Assembly: GCF_009828585.1 (NCBI RefSeq)
Contig: NZ_WSRZ01000018.1
Span: forward strand, 1-64,000
Source: Shewanella litoralis
GTDB lineage: Bacteria; Pseudomonadota; Gammaproteobacteria; Enterobacterales; Shewanellaceae
Direction: 5' to 3'
DNA length: 64,000 bases
A program made the translations under genes and the position numbers. Below the pieces are notes generated by a model, which was not told where the DNA came from, did no database searches, and saw only the letters and a list, made by a program, of their open reading frames with translations. This document shows positions 37,573-45,864 of the stretch, piece after piece; position 1 is the first letter of the stretch; each line of letters starts with the position of its first letter.

Positions 37573-38442
37573 TTAAAGTAAGTTAATTGGCACTTTTAAA
37601 TACACAGTGCCATTGTCTTCAGGTGCTGGCATTTGTCCTGCACGAATATTGACCTGAATAGACGGTAATATCAGTCTTGGCATGGGTAAGGTGGCATCAC
37701 GTGCTTGACGAAGCTCAACAAAATCAGCTTTGTTAATGCCATTTTTCACATGAATATTGTGTGCTTTTTGTTGGCCCACTTGGGTTTTAAACTGGTGACT
37801 GCGACCCTCAGTTGGGTAATCGTGACACACATAAATATCGGTTGACTCAGGTAAGCTAAACAACGATTGAATTGAGTCATATAAGGTATTGGCGTCTCCA
37901 CCGGGGAAATCACAACGCGCCGTGCCTACATCGGGCATAAAGATGGTATCGCCGACAAATGCAGCTTGTTCGTTAATGATGTAAGCCAAATCTGCAGGCG
38001 TATGGCCAGGTGTGTGCATAATACGAATAGCCATATTACCCACTTGCAACAATTCATTGTGTTTAAATAACCGGTCAAACTGGCTGCCATTGGGTAAAAA
38101 GTCACGTTCTAAATTAAAGACTTGCTTAAAGGTTTGTTGAACTTGAGTGATGTGATCACCAATACCTATTTGACCACCAATTTGATCGCGGATATAACTG
38201 GCAGCAGACAAGTGATCAGCATGTGCGTGAGTCTCAAGTATCCATTTAACGCTCAACTCTTGGCGTTCAACCCAGTGTAGAACACGTTGAGCACTGTGGG
38301 TGTCTGTTCGCCCTGACTTATAATCAAAGTCTAAAACTGGATCAATAATCACGGCAAAGCGTGTGGCATTATCTGCAATAACATAGGTGAATGTTTCACT
38401 GTCATCATCTAAAAACTCATGGATGCTAAATGTTGAATTCAT
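37573..38442 (-). CDS. Persulfide dioxygenase-like MBL-fold protein (Blh/ETHE1 type)
   Basis: Non-heme iron MBL-fold protein, predicted to oxidise glutathione persulfide to sulfite. About 289 residues. Canonical motifs: ETHAHADHLSAASYI, MHTPGHTPADLAYI, FVGDTIFMPDVGTARCDFPGGDA and VCHDYPTEG. The ATG at 38442 follows AGGAG by about seven bases; the nine-codon longer frame begins within the hairpin region. Second gene of the peroxiredoxin operon, preceded by a terminator-like hairpin that could tune its expression. Confidence 0.9.
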   Translation of the reverse strand: MNSTFSIHEFLDDDSETFTYVIADNATRFAVIIDPVLDFDYKSGRTDTHSAQRVLHWVERQELSVKWILETHAHADHLSAASYIRDQIGGQIGIGDHITQVQQTFKQVFNLERDFLPNGSQFDRLFKHNELLQVGNMAIRIMHTPGHTPADLAYIINEQAAFVGDTIFMPDVGTARCDFPGGDANTLYDSIQSLFSLPESTDIYVCHDYPTEGRSHQFKTQVGQQKAHNIHVKNGINKADFVELRQARDATLPMPRLILPSIQVNIRAGQMPAPEDNGTVYLKVPINLL

Positions 38443-38454
38443 TACAAATCTCCT

Positions 38455-38494
38455 ATAAAAAAGATGCACAGGGGCGGGGGATACCCCCTGTGCA
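38455..38494 (-). terminator. Terminator-like hairpin inside the peroxiredoxin operon
   Basis: TGCACAGGGG (38465-38474) and CCCCTGTGCA (38485-38494) form a perfect 10-base GC-rich stem with a 10-base loop. On the minus strand it is followed by six T. It stands between the peroxiredoxin and MBL genes, so it should reduce but need not abolish downstream expression. Confidence 0.8.
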
Positions 38495-38502
38495 GTAACG
38501 GA

Positions 38503-39144
38503 TTAAAGAGATTTCTTGCTGAAGTACCAATCTACATAATCATATCCTTGGCCTAAACGCGCTTTAGCGTCGGCAGTCGTTGCTGGTGGTGGAACAATAA
38601 CATCATCACCAGGCTGCCAGTTTTCAGGCGTGGCTACACCATTTGCATCACTGGTTTGTAGTGCTTTAACGAGGCGAACAAACTCATCAACAGAACGGCC
38701 GTTGCTCATTGGGTAGTACACCATCGCACGTAGTACACCTTCTGGGTCGATAATAAAGGTTGCTCTTACTGCTGCTGTATCGCTAGCACCGGGTTGGATC
38801 ATGCCGTATGCTTTGGCGACTTCCATTGATAAGTCAGAAATGATTGGGAAGGTAATTTCAACACCAAAGTTTTCTTCAATGTTGCGTACCCAGGCAATGT
38901 GAGAATGGATACTGTCAATGGATAAACCGAGTAGTTCAGTATTCAATTGCGCAAATTCTTCAGCACGTTGTGCAAATCCCATAAACTCAGTAGTACATAC
39001 TGGGGTAAAGTCAGCAGGGTGTGAAAATAAAACTAACCATTTACCTTTATAATCATTCAACGAGCGCATACCGTGCGTTGTTTTAGTATTGAACGCAGGA
39101 GCAGGGCGGTTAAGTTGTGGAAACGATACGATTGATTCAGTCAT
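38503..39144 (-). CDS. 1-Cys (Prx6-type) peroxiredoxin
   Basis: Thiol peroxidase of 213 residues that reduces hydrogen or organic peroxides, and possibly persulfidic substrates. The peroxidatic Cys is at residue 50 (HPADFTPVCTTEF). The Prx6-type C-terminal domain with STGR-like (here PMSNGRSVDEFVRLVKAL) and GxDVIVPP segments is present. GGAG precedes the ATG. First gene of a sulfur-handling operon under a sigma54 promoter. Confidence 0.92.
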   Translation of the reverse strand: MTESIVSFPQLNRPAPAFNTKTTHGMRSLNDYKGKWLVLFSHPADFTPVCTTEFMGFAQRAEEFAQLNTELLGLSIDSIHSHIAWVRNIEENFGVEITFPIISDLSMEVAKAYGMIQPGASDTAAVRATFIIDPEGVLRAMVYYPMSNGRSVDEFVRLVKALQTSDANGVATPENWQPGDDVIVPPPATTADAKARLGQGYDYVDWYFSKKSL

Positions 39145-39216
39145 GTTATTACTCCAAATGATTTTAAATTAAGGATATTTAAATCTGAAAACTAGATTAC
39201 AAACATACTTTGTAAT

Positions 39217-39232
39217 AGCAATGGGCGGGCCA
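39217..39232 (-). promoter_or_regulatory. Sigma54 (-24/-12) promoter of the peroxiredoxin operon
   Basis: On the minus strand TGGCCC-GCCCA-TTGCT matches the -24 GG and -12 TTGCW elements with correct spacing, about 75 bases upstream of the peroxiredoxin start. Confidence 0.75.
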
Positions 39233-39365
39233 ACTTTGTTTTGATGGTATTAAATTGACTGAGTAAAGCTGTAAGCTTCTGTTTAATTGGATTAATTTAT
39301 ATTTTGATTTTATTACTCTCATTGTCGGTTTTGTTAATTAACAGAGGCGAGTACAGGTAAAGTGA

Positions 39366-39415
39366 CATTTATGACATTAAGTTCTTTTTGTGACTGCCAT
39401 TTATGACGCTAAATG
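39366..39415. promoter_or_regulatory. Putative tandem activator sites upstream of the sigma54 promoter
   Basis: CATTTATGAC occurs at 39366 and again at 39398, 32 bases (about three helical turns) apart. The second copy is part of a perfect inverted repeat, CATTTA-TGACGC-TAAATG (39398-39415). They lie about 135-190 bases upstream of the -24/-12 element, a normal distance for an enhancer-binding protein. Confidence 0.55.
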
Positions 39416-39630
39416 AGTTATGAATATGACTAATACCGCTTTTGCTCAGCCGTAAACGCAAAATAATGGATATTGATTGATAGCTCTAAGTCAGAATGTT
39501 GAGAGCGACGAGTTGATTACTCTTTTTACTCTTTATTTGGTTACTCAATGAGCAACCTTATTTAGCGATAGTAATCAGCAGTAAAATGCAGTTAACTCAT
39601 CACTGCTATTGAAACCATAAAGGAGCAACA

Positions 39631-39834
39631 ATGGATGCAACAATGATGATGTGGAGTGTATTGTTTGGTGCTATTGGAATGGGCTATTTTGTCTATGGAA
39701 AGCGCCAGCGAGCAATCGTACCTTTGTGTGTCGGCATGACGTTATGCGTGTATCCGTATTTTGTTGCCAGTGTGTCCAGCTTACTGATCATAGGTGTAGT
39801 GTTAGTCGCGATACCGTACTTTATCCGGCTGTAG
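39631..39834 (+). CDS. Small two-helix membrane protein
   Basis: 67 residues with hydrophobic stretches at about 7-22 and 31-65 and a basic turn (GKRQR) between them. A strong AAGGAG seven bases before the ATG supports translation. No recognised family; conserved hypothetical small membrane proteins of this kind are frequent in Shewanella. Role unknown. Confidence 0.65.
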   Translation: MDATMMMWSVLFGAIGMGYFVYGKRQRAIVPLCVGMTLCVYPYFVASVSSLLIIGVVLVAIPYFIRL

Positions 39835-40022
39835 CTGTGAGTATCTTAAAGGTTGCAAAATGTGACTACCGCAATAAAGTATATTCCTATAGCATCTTAC
39901 ATTGAGCAAAAAGGTACTGATTAATATGGATGTAGCATCGGACGAGTCCAATAAGCGATTTATGCCATGCAAACTGCGCAACGCATAAAGACTAAAACGT
40001 TAAATTTTAAAGAAGCATCGAA

Positions 40023-40532
40023 ATGGACGAACAGGATCAGCAGGCACTAAATGACATTGAAAAGCACGGGTGTCATGTACTTAATGTTATGGAAGGCGAA
40101 GGAGAGCCATCGTTTACATATTCGATTGGCATTAACAAAGTTCAAAATAAACCTGATGTTGTGATACTTGGTTTAAAAACAGAATTAGCACACTCAATGG
40201 TTAATAATTATAAAGATCGCCTTTTAAAGAGGGATAATTTTGAAACTGGAATATACTATTCTGACTTTCTAGGTGTTTTCAACGTTTGCTTTGTAAAGGT
40301 AGCTAAAAAGCACTTCGAAGAATATTTCGGTTGGGGACTTTGGCTCCATAATGGAGATGACTTTGAAATGCTTCAAATGGTATGGCCAACAACAGATGGT
40401 GTTTGGCCGTGGCACGAAGAGAAGTCAGATTTTTACAAATGGGCGCAGCCAGTCTTAAACGACGACGGAGTGCTAAGTGAAATTGAACAAGGCAATCTTG
40501 CGGACTCCGTAGGCTGTAAATTGCGGCGTTAG
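40023..40532 (+). CDS. DUF4262-domain protein, possible gene-cassette cargo
   Basis: 169 residues. The DUF4262 pattern is seen in IEKHGCHVLNVMEGEGEPSFTYSIGI, followed by PDVVILGLKTELAHSMVNNYKD and a later FGWGLWLHNGDDFEMLQMVWPTTDGVWPW. Function unknown. The reading frame runs into the attC-like structure (40482-40534), and its last residues (SVGCKLRR) look like read-through of a recombination site. An R'-like GTTAAAT lies 24 bases before the start. Low-GC accessory neighbourhood. Confidence 0.78.
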   Translation: MDEQDQQALNDIEKHGCHVLNVMEGEGEPSFTYSIGINKVQNKPDVVILGLKTELAHSMVNNYKDRLLKRDNFETGIYYSDFLGVFNVCFVKVAKKHFEEYFGWGLWLHNGDDFEMLQMVWPTTDGVWPWHEEKSDFYKWAQPVLNDDGVLSEIEQGNLADSVGCKLRR

Positions 40533-40534
40533 GC
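40482..40534 (+). repeat. attC-like recombination site at the end of the DUF4262 gene
   Basis: ATTGAAC (R''-like, one mismatch to RYYYAAC) at 40482-40488 and GTTAGGC (fits GTTRRRY) at 40528-40534. The inner arms GCAAT and ATTGC pair, and a small CGGA/TCCG hairpin sits in the loop. At 53 bases it is near the lower size limit for attC. Suggestive rather than certain. Confidence 0.38.
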
Positions 40535-40550
40535 ATATACAGGAAGTATT

Positions 40551-41000
40551 GTGTTAGATTCAAGAATTAATAAGCCGCTTATATTGGGCGCATTCTTTAG
40601 CGCAGTTGCCGCTTTAGCACATTTAGGTTGTATTATATTTGGTGGTGACTGGTATCGTTTCTTCGGTGCTGGTGAACAAATGGCTAAGATGGCAGAAGCC
40701 GGAGAACCTTATCCTACGGTTGTTACTTCCGTCATAGTTATCATTCTATCTATTTGGTCTATTTATGGTTTATCTGGTGCAAGAGTTATCGGTAAACTAC
40801 CGCTTATTCGAACCGCTTTAGTGCTTATATCATCTATTTATCTGTTACGTGGTGTAGTATTCGTTGCATTAATGCCGATGTTTCCCGAAAACAGCATTAC
40901 ATTTTGGCTTGTAAGTTCAACGATATGCCTAAGTATAGGTGTGTTATATTCAGTTGGCACTTACCAAAGTTGGTCAAAGTTAAGTGTAAAATATGACTAA
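40551..41000 (+). CDS. Four-helix membrane protein, possible gene-cassette cargo
   Basis: 149 residues with four predicted transmembrane helices (about 9-29, 55-75, 85-105 and 115-137) and the polar segment FGGDWYRFFGAGEQMAKMAE between the first two. It starts with GTG about 22 bases after the preceding attC-like junction, with AGGAAG upstream, the usual close packing of integron cassettes. The stop lies within the next attC-like site. No function recognised. Confidence 0.7.
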   Translation: MLDSRINKPLILGAFFSAVAALAHLGCIIFGGDWYRFFGAGEQMAKMAEAGEPYPTVVTSVIVIILSIWSIYGLSGARVIGKLPLIRTALVLISSIYLLRGVVFVALMPMFPENSITFWLVSSTICLSIGVLYSVGTYQSWSKLSVKYD

Positions 41001-41050
41001 CTAATAAGGATAGGCCGCGCTAAGCCGCGTCCTTATCCCAAGTGTTGAAC
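40995..41050 (+). repeat. attC-like recombination site after the four-helix membrane protein
   Basis: GACTAAC (R''-like, one mismatch) at 40995-41001 and GTTGAAC (fits GTTRRRY) at 41044-41050. The inner arms GGATA and TATCC lie six and five bases from the outer AAC and GTT, close to canonical attC geometry. The loop holds a CGCG-rich hairpin. No T run, so it is not a normal terminator. Confidence 0.42.
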
Positions 41051-41971
41051 AAGCCTGAACAGCTGGAGCGATTTTTTATTATGTAAATATCAGCTTGAGA
41101 AAACGCGCTGTTTGATGTGATAGTTATCGTGCTAATTTTCTGTAGTCAGCAAGTTCCATTAGCTCATTTGCTAATCATTTAACTCTTTTAATTTCAGTGC
41201 GTTAAATTTATCCTCCACGGTATTCAGTTAAACTATTATCCTTATTATTTTCAATGTTCAAAAAATAGGTGGCATCTTTTTCAATTGATAAAAGTAATCT
41301 TAGCTAACATTAAGTTGGGTGAAGCAGCCAAACACAGCCTCAAGTGGACAAATCAGAAAATAGGACGATGAAAGAGCAATGATAAAGATGAATTTGCTGA
41401 GAAAATCGCTCGCCAGCACTAGGTTCACTTATTAGCAGGGCGTTACACATAGACAATTTAACCTGAGACTCACGAATTAGAATTAATGTTCTAACTAATA
41501 GACAGTTAGCATTAGCTTGAAAATATTCAAGTTGAACTCTGGTTTTAAGATTGTTTGTTGAGTCAGGTTATAATCTCAGGGCGAGATCGCGAACGTTTTA
41601 TGAACAAATTGAGTGTATTTATCAAACTACATTTATTCGGAATGTTGTCACTTCATGAATGATTGGAAGTGATTCTATATTGAAACCATTCATGGTGAGT
41701 AAAAAATGCACACTCATGCGGTTGCCCTGGTTATAATCTGCTAATGACGTTGAGATTTCTATATGATTTAGTGATGACAAGATGGTATCTGTTCATGGTT
41801 CAATGAAAAGCCAACATACTATCATTGGGTATAATTTATCCTCAATGATATGGGTGTGATGAACGACATTTTATCCATACAGGCTTCTTGGTTTTATGCG
41901 TTAACACGTTCTGTTGTGTTAGGTTTTAGTTTTGTGTATACGTACAAATATTAATAATATTAGGAAGATAA
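41051..41971. other. AT-rich non-coding stretch of about 0.9 kb
   Basis: No frame with gene-like content, no RNA gene and no clear repeat was recognised. It may hold decayed accessory DNA and the promoter of the following gene; AGGAAG lies just before the ATG at 41972. Confidence 0.5.
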
Positions 41972-43273
41972 ATGCGTACTTCAAAAATAATATACTTTGC
42001 CATTTTTATACTTGTCATGTTTTCTTCGTGTATTGCAGTTTGGATATATTATCTTAAAGAGGGCAAAGATTTACTGAGTTTTACAATGTCGACAGTTGGG
42101 TTCTGCATTGCACTATTAGCCCTTTTTATTGCTGTCAGGACATATACATCAATCGATAGTGTGAACAATATAAGTAAAATGGAAGGTAACATTCTTGATA
42201 ATGAGCACTATGTCATTTCACTTCCAGAGTTAATTAATCAATTCAAGTCTAAAGATGAAAAAGCACTAGACAAAGCACTATTCGATTCCGTTGAATATAA
42301 GTTAAAAAAAGAGTCCGGTACGGCTGTTCTTTTTGCTGATACGTTGCAGTATATAATTGATCTCATTGTGTTATTTCCTGCTGTTTTTAATGCTTCTGAT
42401 ACAGACAAAAAACGCTATAAACAACGGATGGACAAGATATTAACAGAGGTAGATAGGCAACGTGACATACTGCATTCGGTAAGCAAGGGAAATTCAATTC
42501 AAATTACTGAATCAATAAAGTTATTTAAGGCTGTTGTTTCATACCAGAATTTTGTTGCTGATGGTAATTTTAATATCCATGCGGATCTTCTTCATGTTCG
42601 TGGCCCGATACTGCGAAATCCGGTCACAAAAACAATTTATCACAATTACCTTGGCTTATATTACAACAAAAAGGGCATGCACTTGCTCAGAGAGTCTTTA
42701 AATATGGGGAATATCGATATTATCTCAATTGAAGGTCTTAGTGTGGTCCACAAAGCAATTGGTACTATATCTCCGTCAATGATAGAAGATGTGACCATGT
42801 ATTTAAAATCTGCATGTGACCAGTTTGATAGGGCTCTTAGTATTTCTAGTGAAGATGTTATGTGGCCAGGGTTCATTAATTATAACAAAGCCCGTACATT
42901 GTTCTTTTTGGCTTTGTTATCAAATACTGACATAAAATGGCTTGAAGTGATGGATGAAGCGATTGAGTTTCGCAGTAGATTAAACCGCCTAATTGACGAG
43001 ATCCTAACGATAGACAGATCTAAAACGGCTAAAATAGAGAGTACACATTTAAGGCAATTTTTTCTCTATCAAGAAGAGTTGGCCCGTGTCGTCAAATTAA
43101 ATTTAATATTTGCAGACAACGCCATAAAACAAAACACGCTACCCGCCCTGTATAAAGGGGTTAATTTAGCAGGTGTATCTAAGCAAACTGCTTCAGATTT
43201 ATTTATGAAAATACAAAGCTTCTCTACGATTAAATCTTATCAAGAGGAAATTGTTAATCGACTTATAGAGTAA
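41972..43273 (+). CDS. Unrecognised membrane-anchored protein, 433 residues
   Basis: Two hydrophobic helices at the N-terminus (about 6-28 and 35-58) are followed by a large, mainly alpha-helical soluble region of about 375 residues without Cys-rich or nucleotide-binding motifs. Segments such as HNYLGLYYNKKGMHLLRESLNMG and SACDQFDRALSISSEDVMWPGFINYNKARTLFF resemble TPR-like helical repeats. AGGAAG precedes the start. It is flanked by empty AT-rich DNA and a strong terminator, with base use unlike the housekeeping genes, so probably acquired. I do not recognise a family and propose no function beyond a membrane-tethered helical scaffold. Confidence 0.7.
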   Translation: MRTSKIIYFAIFILVMFSSCIAVWIYYLKEGKDLLSFTMSTVGFCIALLALFIAVRTYTSIDSVNNISKMEGNILDNEHYVISLPELINQFKSKDEKALDKALFDSVEYKLKKESGTAVLFADTLQYIIDLIVLFPAVFNASDTDKKRYKQRMDKILTEVDRQRDILHSVSKGNSIQITESIKLFKAVVSYQNFVADGNFNIHADLLHVRGPILRNPVTKTIYHNYLGLYYNKKGMHLLRESLNMGNIDIISIEGLSVVHKAIGTISPSMIEDVTMYLKSACDQFDRALSISSEDVMWPGFINYNKARTLFFLALLSNTDIKWLEVMDEAIEFRSRLNRLIDEILTIDRSKTAKIESTHLRQFFLYQEELARVVKLNLIFADNAIKQNTLPALYKGVNLAGVSKQTASDLFMKIQSFSTIKSYQEEIVNRLIE

Positions 43274-43395
43274 TAAAACGCTTTGACCAGTAGCAGATTA
43301 ATCAATCCGAATGTGTGTCTAGGTCTCAATCTCCTCGGTTATTAATTAACCAAAAGGCTACTGGTATTATTTAGGTCTTCGCAGATATAGTGATA

Positions 43396-43429
43396 AAAAA
43401 TGCCAGTCAGTTAACCGACTGGCATTTTT
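43396..43429. terminator. Strong bidirectional terminator
   Basis: AAAAATGCCAGTC and GACTGGCATTTTT form a perfect 13-base stem with an eight-base loop, between the 433-residue gene and the convergent M13 peptidase gene. Confidence 0.92.
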
Positions 43430-43494
43430 GGGGTCGGATGCTTATTGCATCAAAACTGATTAGCGTACGGTTTTAAGCATTAAATGTTAATTCC

Positions 43495-43556
43495 TAACGC
43501 TTAACGCTTAACGCCTAAAGCCTTACTTCTAACTCCTTGTACGTAATCTGTAATCT
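43495..43556. repeat. Short tandem heptamer repeats
   Basis: Three copies of TAACGCT/C (43495-43515) and two copies of GTAATCT (43543-43556) lie between the terminator and the M13 peptidase stop codon. Non-coding. Confidence 0.8.
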
Positions 43557-43562
43557 GTAAAA

Positions 43563-45638
43563 CTACCAAATACGCACGCGTTGATCTTCTGGTAAATACA
43601 GCTTGTCACCAGGTTTAACATCAAACGCTTTGTACCATGCATCGTGGTTACGTGGTGCTAGTGCACGGTAACGACCAGGGGCATGAGTGCCTGCACGTAA
43701 TTGACTTAGCATACTTTGCTCAGTGCGTTTTTCTTTCCACACTTGTGCCCACGCCATAAAGAAGCGTTGATCGCCTGTGGTGCCGTCGATAATTGGCGCT
43801 TCTTTACCGTTAAGGCTTAACTTGTAAGCATGGTATGCCATAGACAATCCGCCCACATCGCCAATGTTTTCACCCAGGCTGTTACGGCCATTAACAAAGT
43901 TTTCTGGTAGCGGTTCATATAGGCTGTATTGTTGCGCCAACATATCGGCTTTGGCTTCAAAGGCGGCGCGATCTGCGTCTGTCCACCAATTGCGCTGAAT
44001 ACCATGCGCATCTGACTTAGAACCCTGATCATCAAATCCGTGGCCCATTTCGTGGCCAATAACTGCGCCAATACTGCCATAATTTACTGCTGGATCAGCA
44101 TTTGGATCAAAGAACGGAGGTTGTAATATCGCTGCAGGGAATACAATTTCATTAAACGAACTGTTGTAATACGCATTCACAAACTGCGGGGTCATGCCCC
44201 AACGATTACGGTCTGTTTTCTTAAGCTCGTTTGCAACGCTATCATCCTGGAAAAACTGACGAAGCACTGCAATATTAGCCACTAAATCATCTTTCTTTAA
44301 CGATAATCCTTCGTATGTTTGCCATACATCCGGGTAACCAATTTTAGGCGTAAATGCCGCAAGTTTAGCGTGTGCGTTGACTTTGGTTTCTTCGCCCATC
44401 CAATCTAAACCATCAATACGTTGGCCTAACGCTGTGCGAAGGTTTTCAACCAGTTCAGCCATTTGATGTTTAGATGACTCAGGGAAATAGCGTTTTACAT
44501 AGACTTTACCAATCGCAAAGCCTAATGACTGGGTGCCAGACATTTGTTCAACAGCGCGTTTCCAGCGTGGACGTGGCTCTTCTTGACCATTTAATGTTTT
44601 ACCAAAAAAAGCAAAGTTTTGGTTAAAGATGTCTTCAGACAATAACTCAGCGTTATTGGTGATGGTATGGAAGGTAAGGTAGTCTTTCCATACTGCAAGG
44701 TCGCTATTATTGACTAAACCAATCATGGCGTTAACCGGTTCTGGCTGTGAAATGTTTAACTGAGGGACTTGGTAGCCGGTTTGTTCAAAAAACAGATCCC
44801 AATTAAAGCCAGGGTATGTTTTGGCTAAATCGCTGCGGCTAATTTGGTTTAAGGTTAGGTCGCGGTCGCGGCGCTTTTCACGTGGCCATTGGCCTTCAGC
44901 AATTTGGGTTTCGAGCGCTAAAATGGCTTTTGCACGTTGTTCGCCATTTTCAATACCTGCATAGTTAAGCATGGTAGCAATGTGTTTTACATAAGCATCA
45001 CGAATACTACTAAAACGCTCGCTGTCTTCTAAATAATATGAACGATCTGGTAATCCTAGGCCACCCGCACCTATGGTCATTTCATACTGGTCTGGATCTA
45101 AACGGTTAAACCACATGCCGCCGCCAATAGGTGATGAAGCACCAGTGAGCCAGGCCTGGCCAAATACCTTGGTTAAGTCATCAGTATTTTTGATGGCATT
45201 AATTTGATCTAACGTAGGTTGAATCGCGGTGATACCACGCTTATTAATGGTGTCTGTGTCCATGTAAGCATGATAAAAATCAGCAATTAGCTGTTCTTCG
45301 TCGGTTAAGTTTTCACGACTGGCGATGTCATCAATAATCGCTTTAACTTGATCTTCACTGCGCTCGGCTAAAACCGCAAAGGCGCCGTAACGGGTTTTAT
45401 CTGCAGGCATTTCAAAATTGTCGTACCAAGTACCACTTGTATACATAAAGAAATCATCACCGGGTTTGATGGCTTCATTTCGTGCAGATAAATCAATACC
45501 AAAAGTACCTAACTCTGCTTTAGCTACAACAGGTTGTTCTGCTGGTGTACTCGCTTTTGCAGTAGGTGTGGGTTGTTCGCCGCCACAGGCTGTCAATAGC
45601 GCTGCTGTTAATGCGATAGAAATTAAGGACTTTTTCAT
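43563..45638 (-). CDS. M13-family zinc metallopeptidase lipoprotein (PepO-like)
   Basis: Neprilysin-like endopeptidase, 691 residues, envelope-anchored. The signal peptide ends in the lipobox LLTAC with GGE after the Cys. Zinc motif VIGHEMGHGFDDQGSKSD near residue 525 (HExxH), third ligand Glu in GENIGDVGG near 590, NAYYNSSFNEIVFPAAILQPPFF before them, and the family C-terminal Trp. Full length. Likely cleaves small peptides in the periplasm. Confidence 0.93.
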   Translation of the reverse strand: MKKSLISIALTAALLTACGGEQPTPTAKASTPAEQPVVAKAELGTFGIDLSARNEAIKPGDDFFMYTSGTWYDNFEMPADKTRYGAFAVLAERSEDQVKAIIDDIASRENLTDEEQLIADFYHAYMDTDTINKRGITAIQPTLDQINAIKNTDDLTKVFGQAWLTGASSPIGGGMWFNRLDPDQYEMTIGAGGLGLPDRSYYLEDSERFSSIRDAYVKHIATMLNYAGIENGEQRAKAILALETQIAEGQWPREKRRDRDLTLNQISRSDLAKTYPGFNWDLFFEQTGYQVPQLNISQPEPVNAMIGLVNNSDLAVWKDYLTFHTITNNAELLSEDIFNQNFAFFGKTLNGQEEPRPRWKRAVEQMSGTQSLGFAIGKVYVKRYFPESSKHQMAELVENLRTALGQRIDGLDWMGEETKVNAHAKLAAFTPKIGYPDVWQTYEGLSLKKDDLVANIAVLRQFFQDDSVANELKKTDRNRWGMTPQFVNAYYNSSFNEIVFPAAILQPPFFDPNADPAVNYGSIGAVIGHEMGHGFDDQGSKSDAHGIQRNWWTDADRAAFEAKADMLAQQYSLYEPLPENFVNGRNSLGENIGDVGGLSMAYHAYKLSLNGKEAPIIDGTTGDQRFFMAWAQVWKEKRTEQSMLSQLRAGTHAPGRYRALAPRNHDAWYKAFDVKPGDKLYLPEDQRVRIW

Positions 45639-45864
45639 TGTAATGGTATTTCCTTTTATATTTTTAATATGTTGTTTGCTGAACCATCATCTAAGAATGA
45701 CAAAAAATGTCAACGGTGAAATTGTGAGTAAATATAAGCAAAACTTTATGAAAACAAGCTTAAAGGCGCAGTTAATGCAGGGATAATGCTGTATTTATGA
45801 CAATACAGTGAAGATGAGCAGGTAAAATTTAATCAATAACATCGCGGTAATTCAGGTGTTAGCA

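Noticed and set aside
41281-41480. Remnant of a gene or IS in the empty AT-rich stretch
   Set aside because: Short frames are broken by stops and none matched a transposase or other family I recognise.
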